A model generated the notes under the pieces. That model had not been told where the DNA came from. It made no database searches and saw only the letters and a list, made by a program, of their open reading frames with translations. Shown piece after piece: positions 28,290-37,120 of a stretch of DNA of 64,000 bases. Origin of the DNA: Pseudomonas citronellolis (GTDB lineage: Bacteria; Pseudomonadota; Gammaproteobacteria; Pseudomonadales; Pseudomonadaceae); NCBI RefSeq assembly GCF_900112375.1, contig NZ_FOLS01000010.1:1-64000 (forward strand). Reading direction: 5' to 3'. The position numbers were made by a program, and so were the translations under genes. The first letter of the stretch is position 1, and each line of letters begins with the position of its first letter.

Positions 28290-29576
28290 ATGCATCGCGC
28301 CCTCTCCTCCCTGCTGCTGATCTGCCTGCTGAGCCCGCTGGCGGCCGTCGCCGACGATCGCGCCGACACCCAGAAGCAGATCGAGCGGACGCAGAAAGAC
28401 ATCGCCGAGCTGAAGAAGACCCTCAGCGGCATCCAGGAAGAGAAATCCGGGGTGCAGAAGCAGCTCAAGTCCACCGAGACGCAGATGGGCGACCTGGAGA
28501 AGCAGGTCAAGGCGCTGCAGGAGGAGCTGGAGAAGAGCGAAAAGGAGCTCCAGCGCCTGGACGAGGAGAAAAAAAAACTCCAGGGCGCGCGCCTTGAACA
28601 GCAACGGCTGATCGGCATCCAGGCCCGCGCCGCGTACCAGAGCGGCCGCGAGGAATACCTCAAGCTGCTGCTGAACCAGGAACATCCCGAGAAGTTCAGC
28701 CGCACCCTCACCTACTACGACTACATCAACCGCGCGCGCCTGGAACAGCTCAACGCCTTCAACGAGACCCTGCGCCAGCTGGAAAACGTCGAGCGCGACA
28801 TCACCGCGCAGAAGAGCCAGCAACTGGCCCAGCAGCAGGACCTCGAGGCCCGCCGCCAGGAACTGGCCGAGGCGCGCAAGCAGCGCCAGGAAGCCCTGGC
28901 CAAGCTCAACAGCGACTACAGCGACAGCAACCGCAAGCTGCAGGACCGCCAGCAGGCCCAGGCCGAGCTGAACAAGGTGCTCAAGACCATCGAGGAAACC
29001 CTCGCCCGCCAGGCCCGCGAAGCCGAGGAAGCGCGCCAGCGCGCCCTGGCCGCCGAACGCGAGCGCGCCCGCCGCGAACGCGAGATGGCCAGCAGCGGCG
29101 GCAGCGCGAAGCCCAAGCCCCGCGCGGACTACAGCGGCCCGCTGGTGTCCAGCGGCGCCGGCTTCGGCGGCGCCTTCGACGCCACCCGCGGCAAGCTGCC
29201 CTGGCCGGTCAACGGCCGCATCCTGGCGCGCTTCGGCAGCCCGCGCGGCGACGACCCGCGCGCCACCTGGGACGGCGTGCTGATCGGCGCCAGCGCAGGC
29301 GCCACGGTACGCGCCGTGCATGGTGGGAGGGTGGTGTTCGCCGACTGGCTGCGCGGCGCCGGGCTACTGGTTATCCTCGACCACGGTGGTGGATACCTGA
29401 GCCTTTATGGTCATAATCAGAGTCTGCTGAAAGGCGCCGGGGATACGGTCAAGGCCGGGGATCCCATCGCTACCGTCGGCACCAGCGGCGGGCAGGAAAC
29501 TCCGGCGGTGTATTTCGCCATTCGTCATCAGGGCCGCCCGACGGACCCCACTACCTGGTGTCGCACGCAAGGATAA
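28290..29576 (+). CDS. envC: Murein hydrolase activator EnvC
   Basis: 428 residues from the ATG at 28290 (an upstream ATG at 28248 is possible). Signal peptide MHRALSSLLLICLLSPLAAVA. A long coiled coil spans about residues 25-270 (QKQIERTQKDIAELKKTL ... KSEKELQRLDEEKKKL). A C-terminal LytM (peptidase M23) domain covers about residues 310-428. Normal zinc ligands are missing (DGVLIGA and VYFAIRH in place of the metal-binding motifs), as in EnvC, which activates amidases rather than cutting peptidoglycan. It acts in the periplasm at the septum for daughter-cell separation. Confidence 0.93.
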   Translation: MHRALSSLLLICLLSPLAAVADDRADTQKQIERTQKDIAELKKTLSGIQEEKSGVQKQLKSTETQMGDLEKQVKALQEELEKSEKELQRLDEEKKKLQGARLEQQRLIGIQARAAYQSGREEYLKLLLNQEHPEKFSRTLTYYDYINRARLEQLNAFNETLRQLENVERDITAQKSQQLAQQQDLEARRQELAEARKQRQEALAKLNSDYSDSNRKLQDRQQAQAELNKVLKTIEETLARQAREAEEARQRALAAERERARREREMASSGGSAKPKPRADYSGPLVSSGAGFGGAFDATRGKLPWPVNGRILARFGSPRGDDPRATWDGVLIGASAGATVRAVHGGRVVFADWLRGAGLLVILDHGGGYLSLYGHNQSLLKGAGDTVKAGDPIATVGTSGGQETPAVYFAIRHQGRPTDPTTWCRTQG

Positions 29577-29603
29577 GCGGCGGACACGCCTTAGGAGCCA
29601 AAC

Positions 29604-30908
29604 ATGTCGCATCGCTTCCGTCTCATCACCCTGGCCCTGCTGCTCGGTATCGGGGCGGCCCAGGCCGCCGAGACACCGCCCGCCGCGCCAGCCGCGGCCA
29701 GCGGCAAGGAGGCGCCGCTGCCGCTGGACGAACTGCGTACCTTCGCCGAGGTCCTGGACCGGGTGAAGGCCGCCTACGTCGAGCCGGTGGACGACAAGAC
29801 CCTGCTGGAGAACGCCATCAAGGGCATGCTCAGCAACCTCGACCCGCATTCGGCCTACCTGGACCCGGAAGAATTCGCCGAACTGCAGGAAAGCACCAGC
29901 GGCGAGTTCGGCGGCCTGGGCATCGAGGTGGGCACCGAGGATGGCTTCATCAAGGTGGTCTCGCCGATCGACGACACCCCGGCGGCCGCGGCCGGCATCC
30001 AGCCCGGCGACCTGATCGTGCAGATCGACGGCAAGCCGACCAAGGGCCAGTCGATGAACGAGGCGGTGGACAGCATGCGCGGCAAGCCCGGCTCGTCCAT
30101 CACCCTGACCATAGTGCGCAGCGGCGGCCGGCCGTTCGACGTCACCCTCAAGCGCGCCATCATCAAGGTCAAGAGCGTCAAGACCCAGCTGCTGGAGCCG
30201 AACTACGGCTACCTGCGCATCACCCAGTTCCAGGTCAACACCGGTGACGAGGTGGTCAAGGCCCTGGCGCAGCTGAAGAAGGACAACAAGGGCAAGCTCA
30301 AGGGCCTGGTCCTGGACCTGCGCAACAACCCCGGCGGCGTGCTGCAGTCCGCGGTGGAAGTGGCCGACGCCTTCCTCACCAAGGGCCTGATCGTCTACAC
30401 CAAGGGCCGCATCGCCAACTCCGAGCTGCGCTTCTCCGCCGACCCGGCCGACCCCAGCGAGGGCGTGCAGCTGGTGGTGCTGATCAACGGCGGCACCGCC
30501 TCGGCGGCGGAAATCGTCTCCGGCGCCCTGCAGGACCAGAAACGCGCCATCCTCATGGGCACCGACAGCTTCGGCAAGGGCTCGGTGCAGACCGTGCTGC
30601 CGCTGAACAACGACCGCGCCCTGAAGCTGACCACCGCGCTCTACTACACCCCCAACGGCCGCTCCATCCAGGCCCAGGGCATAGTCCCGGACATCGAGGT
30701 GGAACGCGCCAAGGTGACCCGCGAGCAGAGCGACTTCGAAGGCTTCAAGGAAGCCGACCTGCAGGGCCACCTGGCCAACGGCAACGGCGGCAAGGACCGT
30801 CCGACGCAGTCGGGCAAGGCGCCCCAGGCCGCCCCGCAGGACAGCGACTTCCAGCTGAGCCAGGCCCTCAGCCTGCTGAAGGGGCTCAGCGTCAGCCGCG
30901 GCAACTGA
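29604..30908 (+). CDS. ctpA: Carboxyl-terminal processing protease (S41)
   Basis: 434 residues. A signal peptide (LITLALLLGIGAAQAAE) is followed by an N-terminal helical region, a PDZ domain (FGGLGIEVGTEDGFIKVVSP ... IQPGDLIVQIDGK) and the S41 catalytic core with Ser in INGGTASAAEIVSG and Lys in DSFGKGSVQT. Periplasmic Ctp proteases of this size in Pseudomonas degrade peptidoglycan cross-link hydrolases. That fits its place between the amidase activator EnvC and a deacetylase-fold protein, suggesting a cell-wall remodelling cluster. The next gene starts 3 bases after its stop. Confidence 0.95.
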   Translation: MSHRFRLITLALLLGIGAAQAAETPPAAPAAASGKEAPLPLDELRTFAEVLDRVKAAYVEPVDDKTLLENAIKGMLSNLDPHSAYLDPEEFAELQESTSGEFGGLGIEVGTEDGFIKVVSPIDDTPAAAAGIQPGDLIVQIDGKPTKGQSMNEAVDSMRGKPGSSITLTIVRSGGRPFDVTLKRAIIKVKSVKTQLLEPNYGYLRITQFQVNTGDEVVKALAQLKKDNKGKLKGLVLDLRNNPGGVLQSAVEVADAFLTKGLIVYTKGRIANSELRFSADPADPSEGVQLVVLINGGTASAAEIVSGALQDQKRAILMGTDSFGKGSVQTVLPLNNDRALKLTTALYYTPNGRSIQAQGIVPDIEVERAKVTREQSDFEGFKEADLQGHLANGNGGKDRPTQSGKAPQAAPQDSDFQLSQALSLLKGLSVSRGN

Positions 30909-30911
30909 CCG

Positions 30912-31670
30912 GTGCGCCGGGCACGGCTGCTGTTCGGCCTGTGCCTGGCCGCCCTGTTCGGCCAGGCGCAGGCCAAGCCGCTGCTGAGCGTGGTGATCGA
31001 CGACCTCGGGCAGAACCTGGCGCGCGACCGCCAGGTGTTCGAACTACCGGCCGCAGTGGCCCTGGCGATCATGCCGGACACCCCGCACGCCGCCGAACTG
31101 GCCCGCGAAGCCCACCAGCGCGGGCGCACCCTGATCCTGCACCTGCCGATGGACCCGGCCGGCGGCCCCTACGCCTGGCGCCCCGACCTGCCGCCGGCGG
31201 AACTCGCCCGCCGCCTGGATGCGGCGCTGGCCGCGGTGCCCTACGTGCAAGGCGTGAACAACCACGAAGGCAGCCGCATGACCGCCGACCGCGCCGGCAT
31301 GGACCTGCTGATGGGCACCCTGCAGGAACGCCACCTGTTCTTCCTCGACAGCCGCACCAGCGCCGCCACCGTGGCCGCCGCCGAAGCGCAGAAGCGCGGC
31401 CTGGCCAGCCTGTCCCGCGACGTATTCCTCGACGACCAGCCGGATGAAGACAGCATCGCCCGCCAGTTGCAGAACGGCGTGGCCCTGGCGCGCAAGCAGG
31501 GCTCGGCGCTGCTGATCGGCCACCCGCGCCCGGCCACCCTGCGGGTGCTGCTGCGCGAACTGCCGAAGCTGAAGGCGGCGGGCATCGAACTGGTGAAGCC
31601 CGACCTGCTGATCGCCGAACGCGGCAACCGCGCCATGGCGGCGCATGGCAAGGACGGCGTCTACCGCTGA
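30912..31670 (+). CDS. Divergent polysaccharide deacetylase family protein (YibQ-like)
   Basis: 252 residues with a GTG start 3 bases after the ctpA stop. The start is supported by the immediate signal peptide (RRARLLFGLCLAALFGQAQA). The mature protein begins with KPLLSVVIDDLGQN, the hallmark of the divergent NodB-fold family, followed by LAIMPDTPHA, LHLPMDP and VNNHEGSRMTAD. The Asp and His of the metal site are visible. Substrate is unknown. Conserved linkage to envC and ctp supports a role in envelope polysaccharide or peptidoglycan metabolism. Confidence 0.88.
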   Translation: MRRARLLFGLCLAALFGQAQAKPLLSVVIDDLGQNLARDRQVFELPAAVALAIMPDTPHAAELAREAHQRGRTLILHLPMDPAGGPYAWRPDLPPAELARRLDAALAAVPYVQGVNNHEGSRMTADRAGMDLLMGTLQERHLFFLDSRTSAATVAAAEAQKRGLASLSRDVFLDDQPDEDSIARQLQNGVALARKQGSALLIGHPRPATLRVLLRELPKLKAAGIELVKPDLLIAERGNRAMAAHGKDGVYR

Positions 31671-31685
31671 GCCACCCACGTTTTT

Positions 31686-31975
31686 CGTAGGATGGGTAGA
31701 GCGAAGCGATACCCATCACCATGCCCGGCCGAGCACCAGCCGTTGCAGGCGAGCATGGCTTCTCGTAGGAGCGAGCTTGCTCGCGAACAAACGCGGTGCC
31801 ATGCGGTTCGCGAGCAAGCTCGCTCCTACGAAGAGCACCCCGGTGCAGCCTGTAGGACAGCTTCGCCAACACCTGTAGGAGCGCGCCCTGCGCGCGATCG
31901 CGGGCAGGGCCCGCTCCTACAATCGTGCATCCTCAGAACCGTAGCGCGGGCGCAGGAGCGGACTCTGTCCGCGAT
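31686..31975. repeat. Mosaic of extragenic palindromes from four families
   Basis: The 311-bp gap holds, in order: a half CGTAGGATGGG element (31686-31722), a complete GTAGGAGCGAG palindrome (31764-31830), a complete GTAGGAGCGCGC palindrome (31875-31920), and a half GGAGCGGACTCTGTCCGCG element (31953-31971). Related copies are at 15.6-16.0, 23.4 and 25.0-25.2 kb. No gene is seen. Confidence 0.8.
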
Positions 31976-31981
31976 CCGGCC

Positions 31982-32740
31982 TCAGAGGTAATTGTTGGTA
32001 ACCTCGTCCACATACCCCTCGGCGCGCATCTGGTCCAGGGCCTTCTGCAGGCGCTCGACCACCTCGTCCGGGGTGTCCTTGTTCAGCGCCAGGTACAGCT
32101 GCGCCTCGTTGAAGCGCAGCACCGTCTGCAGACCGCTGACGCCCTCCTGCTTGGCCAGGTAGCGGCCCACCGGGTCGGTGGTGGCCCAGAGGTCGATCTG
32201 CCCGGTCATCAGCTTCTTCACGTTCTCCTGGTCACGCAGGGCGTTGATCACCGGGATGCCCTGGCTCTCCAGCGCCTGGCTGACGGCGTCATTCTTGTAG
32301 GCGCCGAGCTTGTACTTGCCGGCCTCCTTGACGTCCTTCAGCGCGGTGATCTTGCTGCCCGGCGGGGCCAGCACCACCCAGCCGGTCTTCGCCAGCGGGC
32401 CCACCCACTTGAACAGCGGCACCCGCTCGGGGGTGTAGGTGGTGGAGAACAGGCCGTAGCCGGCGCGGTCCAGGGTCAGCTTGTACAGCCGGTCCCAGGG
32501 GAAGCGCAGGCTCAGGGTGTAGCCGATGCCGGCGCGCTTGAACATCTCGCGGACGATGTCCGCGCTGATGCCGTCGATGCCTTCGTCGCGGGCGAAGTTC
32601 TTGTCGTCCACCGCCATGTTGAACGGCGGGAAGTTCTCCGTCAGCAGCACCACCTTGTAGTCGGCGGGCAAGTCGGCGCGGGCCGTGGCGGCCCCCAGCA
32701 GCAGGCCGATGAACAGCCCGCAGGTCTTGAGTTTCAGCAT
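31982..32740 (-). CDS. Periplasmic solute-binding protein, family 3 (orphan, paralogue 1)
   Basis: 252 residues from the ATG at 32740 (MLKLKTCGLFIGLLL; an ATG two codons upstream is equally open). I chose this start because the neighbouring paralogue also starts MLK followed by a signal peptide ending ATARA. The mature protein has the SBP_bac_3 pattern: VVLLTENFPPFNMAV, DGISADIVREMFKRAGI, GRYLAKQ and a C-terminal TPDEVVERLQKALDQMRAEG. No permease or ATPase genes adjoin, so it is an orphan binding protein that may feed a distant transporter or sense a ligand. Ligand unknown. Confidence 0.85.
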   Translation of the reverse strand: MLKLKTCGLFIGLLLGAATARADLPADYKVVLLTENFPPFNMAVDDKNFARDEGIDGISADIVREMFKRAGIGYTLSLRFPWDRLYKLTLDRAGYGLFSTTYTPERVPLFKWVGPLAKTGWVVLAPPGSKITALKDVKEAGKYKLGAYKNDAVSQALESQGIPVINALRDQENVKKLMTGQIDLWATTDPVGRYLAKQEGVSGLQTVLRFNEAQLYLALNKDTPDEVVERLQKALDQMRAEGYVDEVTNNYL

Positions 32741-32888
32741 GGTCATACCGCTCGCTTGGTTATCGTTATGGCTAGCGGCATCCCTGCATCGTGGACGCGA
32801 TTCCCGTCCTGTACACCATCCCTGGCACAGCTCCGGCCGTGGCCGGCAACGCACCGCGGCGCCGCTCCCCTCGAGCGGCGCCGGCGGA

Positions 32889-33635
32889 TCACAGGTAGCT
32901 GTTCAGCACATCGTTGACGAAGCCTTCGGCGCGCATCTTGTCCAGCGCGGCCTGCAGCTTCTGCACCACTTCGTCGGGGGTTTCCTTGTTCAGCGCCAGG
33001 TACAGCTGGTCGCTGTTGAAGCGCAGCACCGTCTTCAGGCCGCTGACGCCGACCTGCTTGGCCAGGTAGCGCCCGGCCGGGTCGCCGCTGGCCCAGAGGT
33101 CGATCTCGCCCTTCTGCAGCTTGCCGGCGTTCTCCTGGTCGCGCAGCACCAGCGCCGGCTCGAAGCCATGATCGGCGAGGTACTCGGCCATGGCGTCGCC
33201 CTTGTAGGCGCCCACCCGGTACTTCTTCGCCTCGTCCAGGCTCTTCAGGGCGATGGGGCTGTCGCCGCGGGCCAGCAGCACCCAGTCGTCCGGGCCGATG
33301 GGGCCGACCCACTTGAAGGCGCTTTCCCGCTCCGGCAGCCGCGCGGTGACGAAGACGCCGTAGTCCGGCTTCTCCAGCGCCAGCTTGTAGATACGCTCCC
33401 AGGGGAAGCGCAGGGTCATGCTGTATTTGATGCCAGCGCGCTTGTACATCTCCCGGACGATGTCCACGGCGATGCCGTCGATGTTGTCTTCCTGGGCGAA
33501 GTTCTTGCCGTTGATGGCCATGTTGTAGGGTGGGAAGTTCTCCGTCAGCAGGACCATGCTGTAGTCCGGAGAGATTTCCGCATGCGCTGTGCCAGCCAAC
33601 AGCAAGGAGCTGGCCAGCAGGAGGCGTTTCAGCAT
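32889..33635 (-). CDS. Periplasmic solute-binding protein, family 3 (orphan, paralogue 2)
   Basis: 248 residues with signal peptide MLKRLLLASSLLLAGTAHA. It is closely similar along its whole length to the next downstream gene (VLLTENFPPYNMAI, DGIAVDIVREMYKRAGIKYSMTLRFPWERIYKL, KALDKMRAEGFVNDVLNSYL). The two therefore arose by tandem duplication and still have very similar ligand pockets. There is no transporter partner nearby. It follows hisF on the same strand after a hairpin, so it is probably a separate transcript. Confidence 0.85.
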   Translation of the reverse strand: MLKRLLLASSLLLAGTAHAEISPDYSMVLLTENFPPYNMAINGKNFAQEDNIDGIAVDIVREMYKRAGIKYSMTLRFPWERIYKLALEKPDYGVFVTARLPERESAFKWVGPIGPDDWVLLARGDSPIALKSLDEAKKYRVGAYKGDAMAEYLADHGFEPALVLRDQENAGKLQKGEIDLWASGDPAGRYLAKQVGVSGLKTVLRFNSDQLYLALNKETPDEVVQKLQAALDKMRAEGFVNDVLNSYL

Positions 33636-33749
33636 CGCAGAACATTCCTGGTTGTAAGCGAAGGCGCAGAGCTTACCGCAAGTTTGCCATCATTCGGCCT
33701 TGCATCTTTCAGACCGTGTCACGCCTTGTAGGAAACATCGCCAGAAAGC

Positions 33750-33785
33750 ACAAGGCCCGGCCGCCATGAGCGGGCCGGGCCCTGT
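33750..33785 (-). terminator. Hairpin after hisF, likely terminator
   Basis: Perfect 9-bp arms GGCCCGGCC / GGCCGGGCC (33754-33762, 33773-33781) about 40 bp beyond the hisF stop. The following minus-strand tract (TTGTGCTTT) is only partly T-rich, so termination may be incomplete. Confidence 0.55.
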
Positions 33786-33818
33786 CGCAAGCTGCACGCC
33801 GGCAGTGCGGCGCGCCCT

Positions 33819-34589
33819 TCAGCGCACCACGATGCCGCGGCTGGCCAGGTAGGCCTTGGCCTCCGGCACGCTGTACTCGCCGAAGTGGAAGATGCTCGCC
33901 GCCAGCACCGCGTCGGCCTTGCCTTCGAGGATGCCGGCCGCCAGGTGCTCCAGGTTGCCGACGCCGCCGGAAGCGATCACCGGCACGTTCACCGCCTCGC
34001 TGATGGCGCGGGTCACGCCCAGGTCGTAGCCGCTCTTCACGCCGTCCTGGTCCATGCTGGTCAGGAGGATTTCGCCGGCGCCCAGGCCTTCCATCTTTTT
34101 CGCCCACTCCACCGCGTCCAGCCCGGTGGGCTTGCGTCCGCCGTGGGTGAAGATTTCCCAGCGCGGGGTTTCGCCCGGCGCCGAGACCTTCTTGGCGTCG
34201 ATGGCGACCACGATGCACTGCGAGCCGAAGCGCGCGGCGGCTTCACCGACGAACTCCGGGGTGAACACCGCGGCGGTGTTGATCGAGACCTTGTCCGCGC
34301 CGGCGTTGAGCAGGTTGCGGATGTCCTGTACGGTGCGCACGCCGCCGCCGACGGTCAGCGGGATGAACACCTGGCTGGCCATGCGCTCGACGGTGTGCAG
34401 CGTGGTGTCGCGGCCATCGACGCTGGCGGTGATGTCGAGGAAGGTGATCTCGTCGGCGCCCTGCTCGTCGTAGCGGCGGGCGATCTCCACCGGGTCGCCG
34501 GCGTCGCGGATGTTCTCGAACTTGACGCCCTTGACCACGCGGCCGTTGTCCACGTCGAGGCAGGGGATGATGCGCTTAGCGAGGGCCAT
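33819..34589 (-). CDS. hisF: Imidazole glycerol phosphate synthase, cyclase subunit
   Basis: 256 residues from the ATG at 34589 ([16 protein letters not shown]), preceded by GGGAGA. It is a half-barrel-duplicated TIM barrel. The two catalytic aspartates are visible in PCLDVDNG (near 11) and VVAIDAKK (near 130), and phosphate-binding loops in GGVRTVQD and [10 protein letters not shown]. With HisH it makes IGP and AICAR from PRFAR and glutamine-derived ammonia. It follows hisA on the same strand after a 98-bp gap containing a long inverted repeat. Confidence 0.98.
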   Translation of the reverse strand: MALAKRIIPCLDVDNGRVVKGVKFENIRDAGDPVEIARRYDEQGADEITFLDITASVDGRDTTLHTVERMASQVFIPLTVGGGVRTVQDIRNLLNAGADKVSINTAAVFTPEFVGEAAARFGSQCIVVAIDAKKVSAPGETPRWEIFTHGGRKPTGLDAVEWAKKMEGLGAGEILLTSMDQDGVKSGYDLGVTRAISEAVNVPVIASGGVGNLEHLAAGILEGKADAVLAASIFHFGEYSVPEAKAYLASRGIVVR

Positions 34590-34618
34590 TCTGGTGTCTC
34601 CCAATCTTGAAATTCGCG

Positions 34619-34680
34619 GGAGGCTGAAGGCTGGAGGCTGAACGAAAAAGCGACTCGGTCACGTCCAGCCTTCAGCCTCC
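34619..34680. repeat. 17-bp perfect inverted repeat between hisA and hisF
   Basis: GGAGGCTGAAGGCTGGA at 34619-34635 is exactly inverted at 34664-34680 (loop 28 bases). The transcript can form a strong hairpin between the two his genes. The unit resembles the GCTGCAGGC repeats between thiI and typA. No T-run follows, so it is more likely an mRNA-processing or stability element, or a dispersed repeat, than a terminator. Confidence 0.8.
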
Positions 34681-34687
34681 AGCGCTT

Positions 34688-35431
34688 TTATTCGTCTTTT
34701 GCCCGCCGATCGCAAAGCGCCTGCGCCTCGGCGACATCGAGGGTGCCCTCGTAGATCGCCCGGCCGGTGATGGCGCCGATGATGCCCGGGGTGCGCGCGT
34801 CCAGCAGCTTCTGGATGTCGCCCAGGTTGTGGATGCCGCCGGAGGCGATCACCGGGATGCGCGTGGCGTTGGCCAGGGCGGCGGTGGCTTCGACGTTGCA
34901 GCCCTGCATCATGCCGTCCTTGGAGATGTCGGTGTAGACGATGGCGGAGACGCCGTCGGCCTCGAAGCGCTTGGCCAGGTCGATCACCTGTACTTCGCTG
35001 ACCTCGGCCCAGCCGTCGGTGGCGACGAAGCCGTCCTTCGCGTCCAGGCCGACGATCACCTTGCCGGGGAAGGCGCGGCAGGCTTCGCCGACGAATTCCG
35101 GCTGCTTCACCGCCTTGGTGCCGATGATCACGTAGCTGACGCCGGCGCGCACGTAGTGCTCGATGGTCTCCAGCGAGCGGATGCCGCCGCCGATCTGGAT
35201 CGGCAGGTTCGGGTAGCGCCTGGCGATGGCGGTGACCACCTCGCCGTTCACCGGCTTGCCTTCGAAGGCGCCGTTGAGGTCCACCAGGTGCAGGCGGCGG
35301 CAGCCACCGTCCACCCATTTGGCGGCCATGGCCACCGGGTCGTCGGAGAAGACGGTGGCGTCTTCCATCAGGCCCTGGCGCAGGCGCACGCAGGCGCCGT
35401 CCTTCAGATCGATTGCGGGGATGATCAGCAT
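34688..35431 (-). CDS. hisA: Phosphoribosylformimino-5-aminoimidazole carboxamide ribotide isomerase
   Basis: 247 residues from the ATG at 35431 ([17 protein letters not shown]). Catalytic Asp residues lie in PAIDLKDG (near 8) and VGLDAKDG (near 130). Phosphate loops IGGGIRS and [10 protein letters not shown] are typical of the HisA/HisF barrel. It isomerises ProFAR to PRFAR. It lies between the DUF2164 gene and hisF in the order hisB-hisH-DUF2164-hisA-hisF. Confidence 0.98.
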   Translation of the reverse strand: MLIIPAIDLKDGACVRLRQGLMEDATVFSDDPVAMAAKWVDGGCRRLHLVDLNGAFEGKPVNGEVVTAIARRYPNLPIQIGGGIRSLETIEHYVRAGVSYVIIGTKAVKQPEFVGEACRAFPGKVIVGLDAKDGFVATDGWAEVSEVQVIDLAKRFEADGVSAIVYTDISKDGMMQGCNVEATAALANATRIPVIASGGIHNLGDIQKLLDARTPGIIGAITGRAIYEGTLDVAEAQALCDRRAKDE

Positions 35432-35472
35432 CGGTTGAACCTGCTCGAATCCAAGTCGTGAATGGGGTCGGG

Positions 35473-35733
35473 TCAGCTCTTCTCGAGCGCCCACAAGTCG
35501 CTTTCGATGCTTTCGAACCTGTCTTTCAGGTGCGCCTGCACATCGAGAATCGCCTTGTTGTAGAACAGCGGGCCGAACTCGCGCATGAAGAAGTCCAGCA
35601 CTTCCTCGGCCTCGAAGCCGCCCAGGTCCAGCTCGAAGCGCTCCTCGAGGAAGCGCTGGATGGCCCGCGCCGCGCTCTGGCGCTGCGCGCCATCGAGCTC
35701 GAGGATGGCGGGTTTGTCCTTCTGGCGGGCCAT
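35473..35733 (-). CDS. DUF2164 family protein inside the his cluster
   Basis: 86 residues ([62 protein letters not shown]...). The helical, acidic sequence and the '[10 protein letters not shown]' motif match what I know as DUF2164, a small family of unknown function. It starts 4 bases after the hisH stop and ends about 40 bases before hisA, so it is embedded in the histidine operon. No catalytic residues are apparent. A role linked to HisH/HisF is possible but unproven. Confidence 0.85.
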   Translation of the reverse strand: MARQKDKPAILELDGAQRQSAARAIQRFLEERFELDLGGFEAEEVLDFFMREFGPLFYNKAILDVQAHLKDRFESIESDLWALEKS

Positions 35734-35737
35734 GGGC

Positions 35738-36376
35738 TTACCAGCGGCCGTCCCAGGCGGCGAAGTTCTGCAGCAGCTGCAGGCCGTGGGTGTGGCTCTT
35801 CTCCGGGTGGAACTGCACGGCGAAGCGCGGGCCCTCGGCCAGCGCGGCGGCGAAGTCGCGGCCATAGTGGCCGCGGCCGGCGACCTGGCGCGGGTTGCCC
35901 GCCTCGATGTAGTAGCTGTGCACGAAGTAGAAGCGCGCCTCGTCGGGGATCTCGTGCCACAGCGGGTGGTCGAGACTCTGTTTGACCTGGTTCCAGCCCA
36001 TGTGCGGCACCTTCAGGTGCTCGCCGTCCTCGTACAGGTCCTTGCCGAAGAAGCGCACCTGGCCGGGGAACAGGCCGATGCAGTCGACGCCGCCGTTCTC
36101 CTCGCTGTGCTCCAGCAGCGCCTGCATGCCGACGCAGATGCCGAGGAAGGGGCGGTCCTGGCTGACTTCACGCACCAGTTCGTCGAAGCCCAGGCGCCTG
36201 ATCTCGGCCATGCAGTCGCGGATGGCGCCCACGCCGGGGAACACCACGCGGTCGGCCTCGCGGATCACCGCGGCGTCGCTGGTCACCAGCACGCGGCCGG
36301 CGCCCACGCGCTCCAGCGCCTTGGACACCGAGTGCAGGTTGCCCATGCCGTAGTCGATGACGGCGACCGTCTGCAT
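35738..36376 (-). CDS. hisH: Imidazole glycerol phosphate synthase, glutaminase subunit
   Basis: 212 residues from the ATG at 36376. Class I glutamine amidotransferase with the nucleophile Cys in [16 protein letters not shown] and the His/Glu of the triad in VQFHPEKSH; the oxyanion PGVGA segment is present. It supplies ammonia to HisF. Its start codon overlaps the hisB stop by one base (TAATG), giving tight coupling. Confidence 0.98.
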   Translation of the reverse strand: MQTVAVIDYGMGNLHSVSKALERVGAGRVLVTSDAAVIREADRVVFPGVGAIRDCMAEIRRLGFDELVREVSQDRPFLGICVGMQALLEHSEENGGVDCIGLFPGQVRFFGKDLYEDGEHLKVPHMGWNQVKQSLDHPLWHEIPDEARFYFVHSYYIEAGNPRQVAGRGHYGRDFAAALAEGPRFAVQFHPEKSHTHGLQLLQNFAAWDGRW

Positions 36377-36969
36377 TACAGGCACCCCTTGGTCGACGGC
36401 ATCTGCCCGGCCATGCGCTCGTCCAGCTCGATGGCCATGCGCAGGGCGCGGCCGAAGGCCTTGAACACCGTCTCGATCTGGTGGTGGGTGTTGTGCCCGC
36501 GCAGGTTGTCGATGTGCAGGGTCACCTGGGCGTGGTTGACGAAGCCCTGGAAGAACTCCATGAACAGGTCGACGTCGAAGCCGCCGACGCTGGCGCGGGT
36601 GAAGGGCACGTGCATCTGCAGGCCGGGGCGGCCGGAGAAGTCGATCACCACGCGCGACAGCGCCTCGTCCAGCGGCACGTAGGCATGGCCGTAGCGGCGG
36701 ATGCCCTTCTTGTCGCCGATAGCCTTGGCGAAAGCCTGGCCGAGGGTGATGCCGATGTCTTCGACGGTGTGGTGGTCGTCGATGTGCAGGTCGCCCTTGC
36801 ACTCGATGTCCAGGTCGATCAGGCCATGGCGGGCGATCTGGTCCATCATGTGCTCGAGGAAGGGCACCCCGGTATCGAAGCGGGCCTTGCCCGTGCCATC
36901 CAGGTCGATGGACACCTTGATCTGGGTTTCCAGGGTGTCGCGCGCGACGGTTGCCTTGCGTTCGGCCAT
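36376..36969 (-). CDS. hisB: Imidazoleglycerol-phosphate dehydratase
   Basis: 197 residues from the ATG at 36969 ([17 protein letters not shown]); the frame opens slightly upstream. Monofunctional IGPD with the two Mn-binding motifs [10 protein letters not shown] and [10 protein letters not shown] and the [12 protein letters not shown] helix. It dehydrates IGP to imidazole-acetol phosphate. It is the first gene of the his cluster. AT-rich sequence with TATAAT-like hexamers at 36996-37020 on the minus strand is the likely promoter region. Confidence 0.98.
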   Translation of the reverse strand: MAERKATVARDTLETQIKVSIDLDGTGKARFDTGVPFLEHMMDQIARHGLIDLDIECKGDLHIDDHHTVEDIGITLGQAFAKAIGDKKGIRRYGHAYVPLDEALSRVVIDFSGRPGLQMHVPFTRASVGGFDVDLFMEFFQGFVNHAQVTLHIDNLRGHNTHHQIETVFKAFGRALRMAIELDERMAGQMPSTKGCL

Positions 36970-37120
36970 CACCAGCTCCACAGCTAACACTGCACTTAAT
37001 TATAAGAGGGCCCGCATTATAGGCGCGGCGGGCCCCGCAGGGCTACGGGCGACGGTCGGCGGCGCTGGCCGCGGGGCGCCGCTTGTCCGTAAACTGCGCA
37101 TCCCCGCCGAGGATGCCGCC

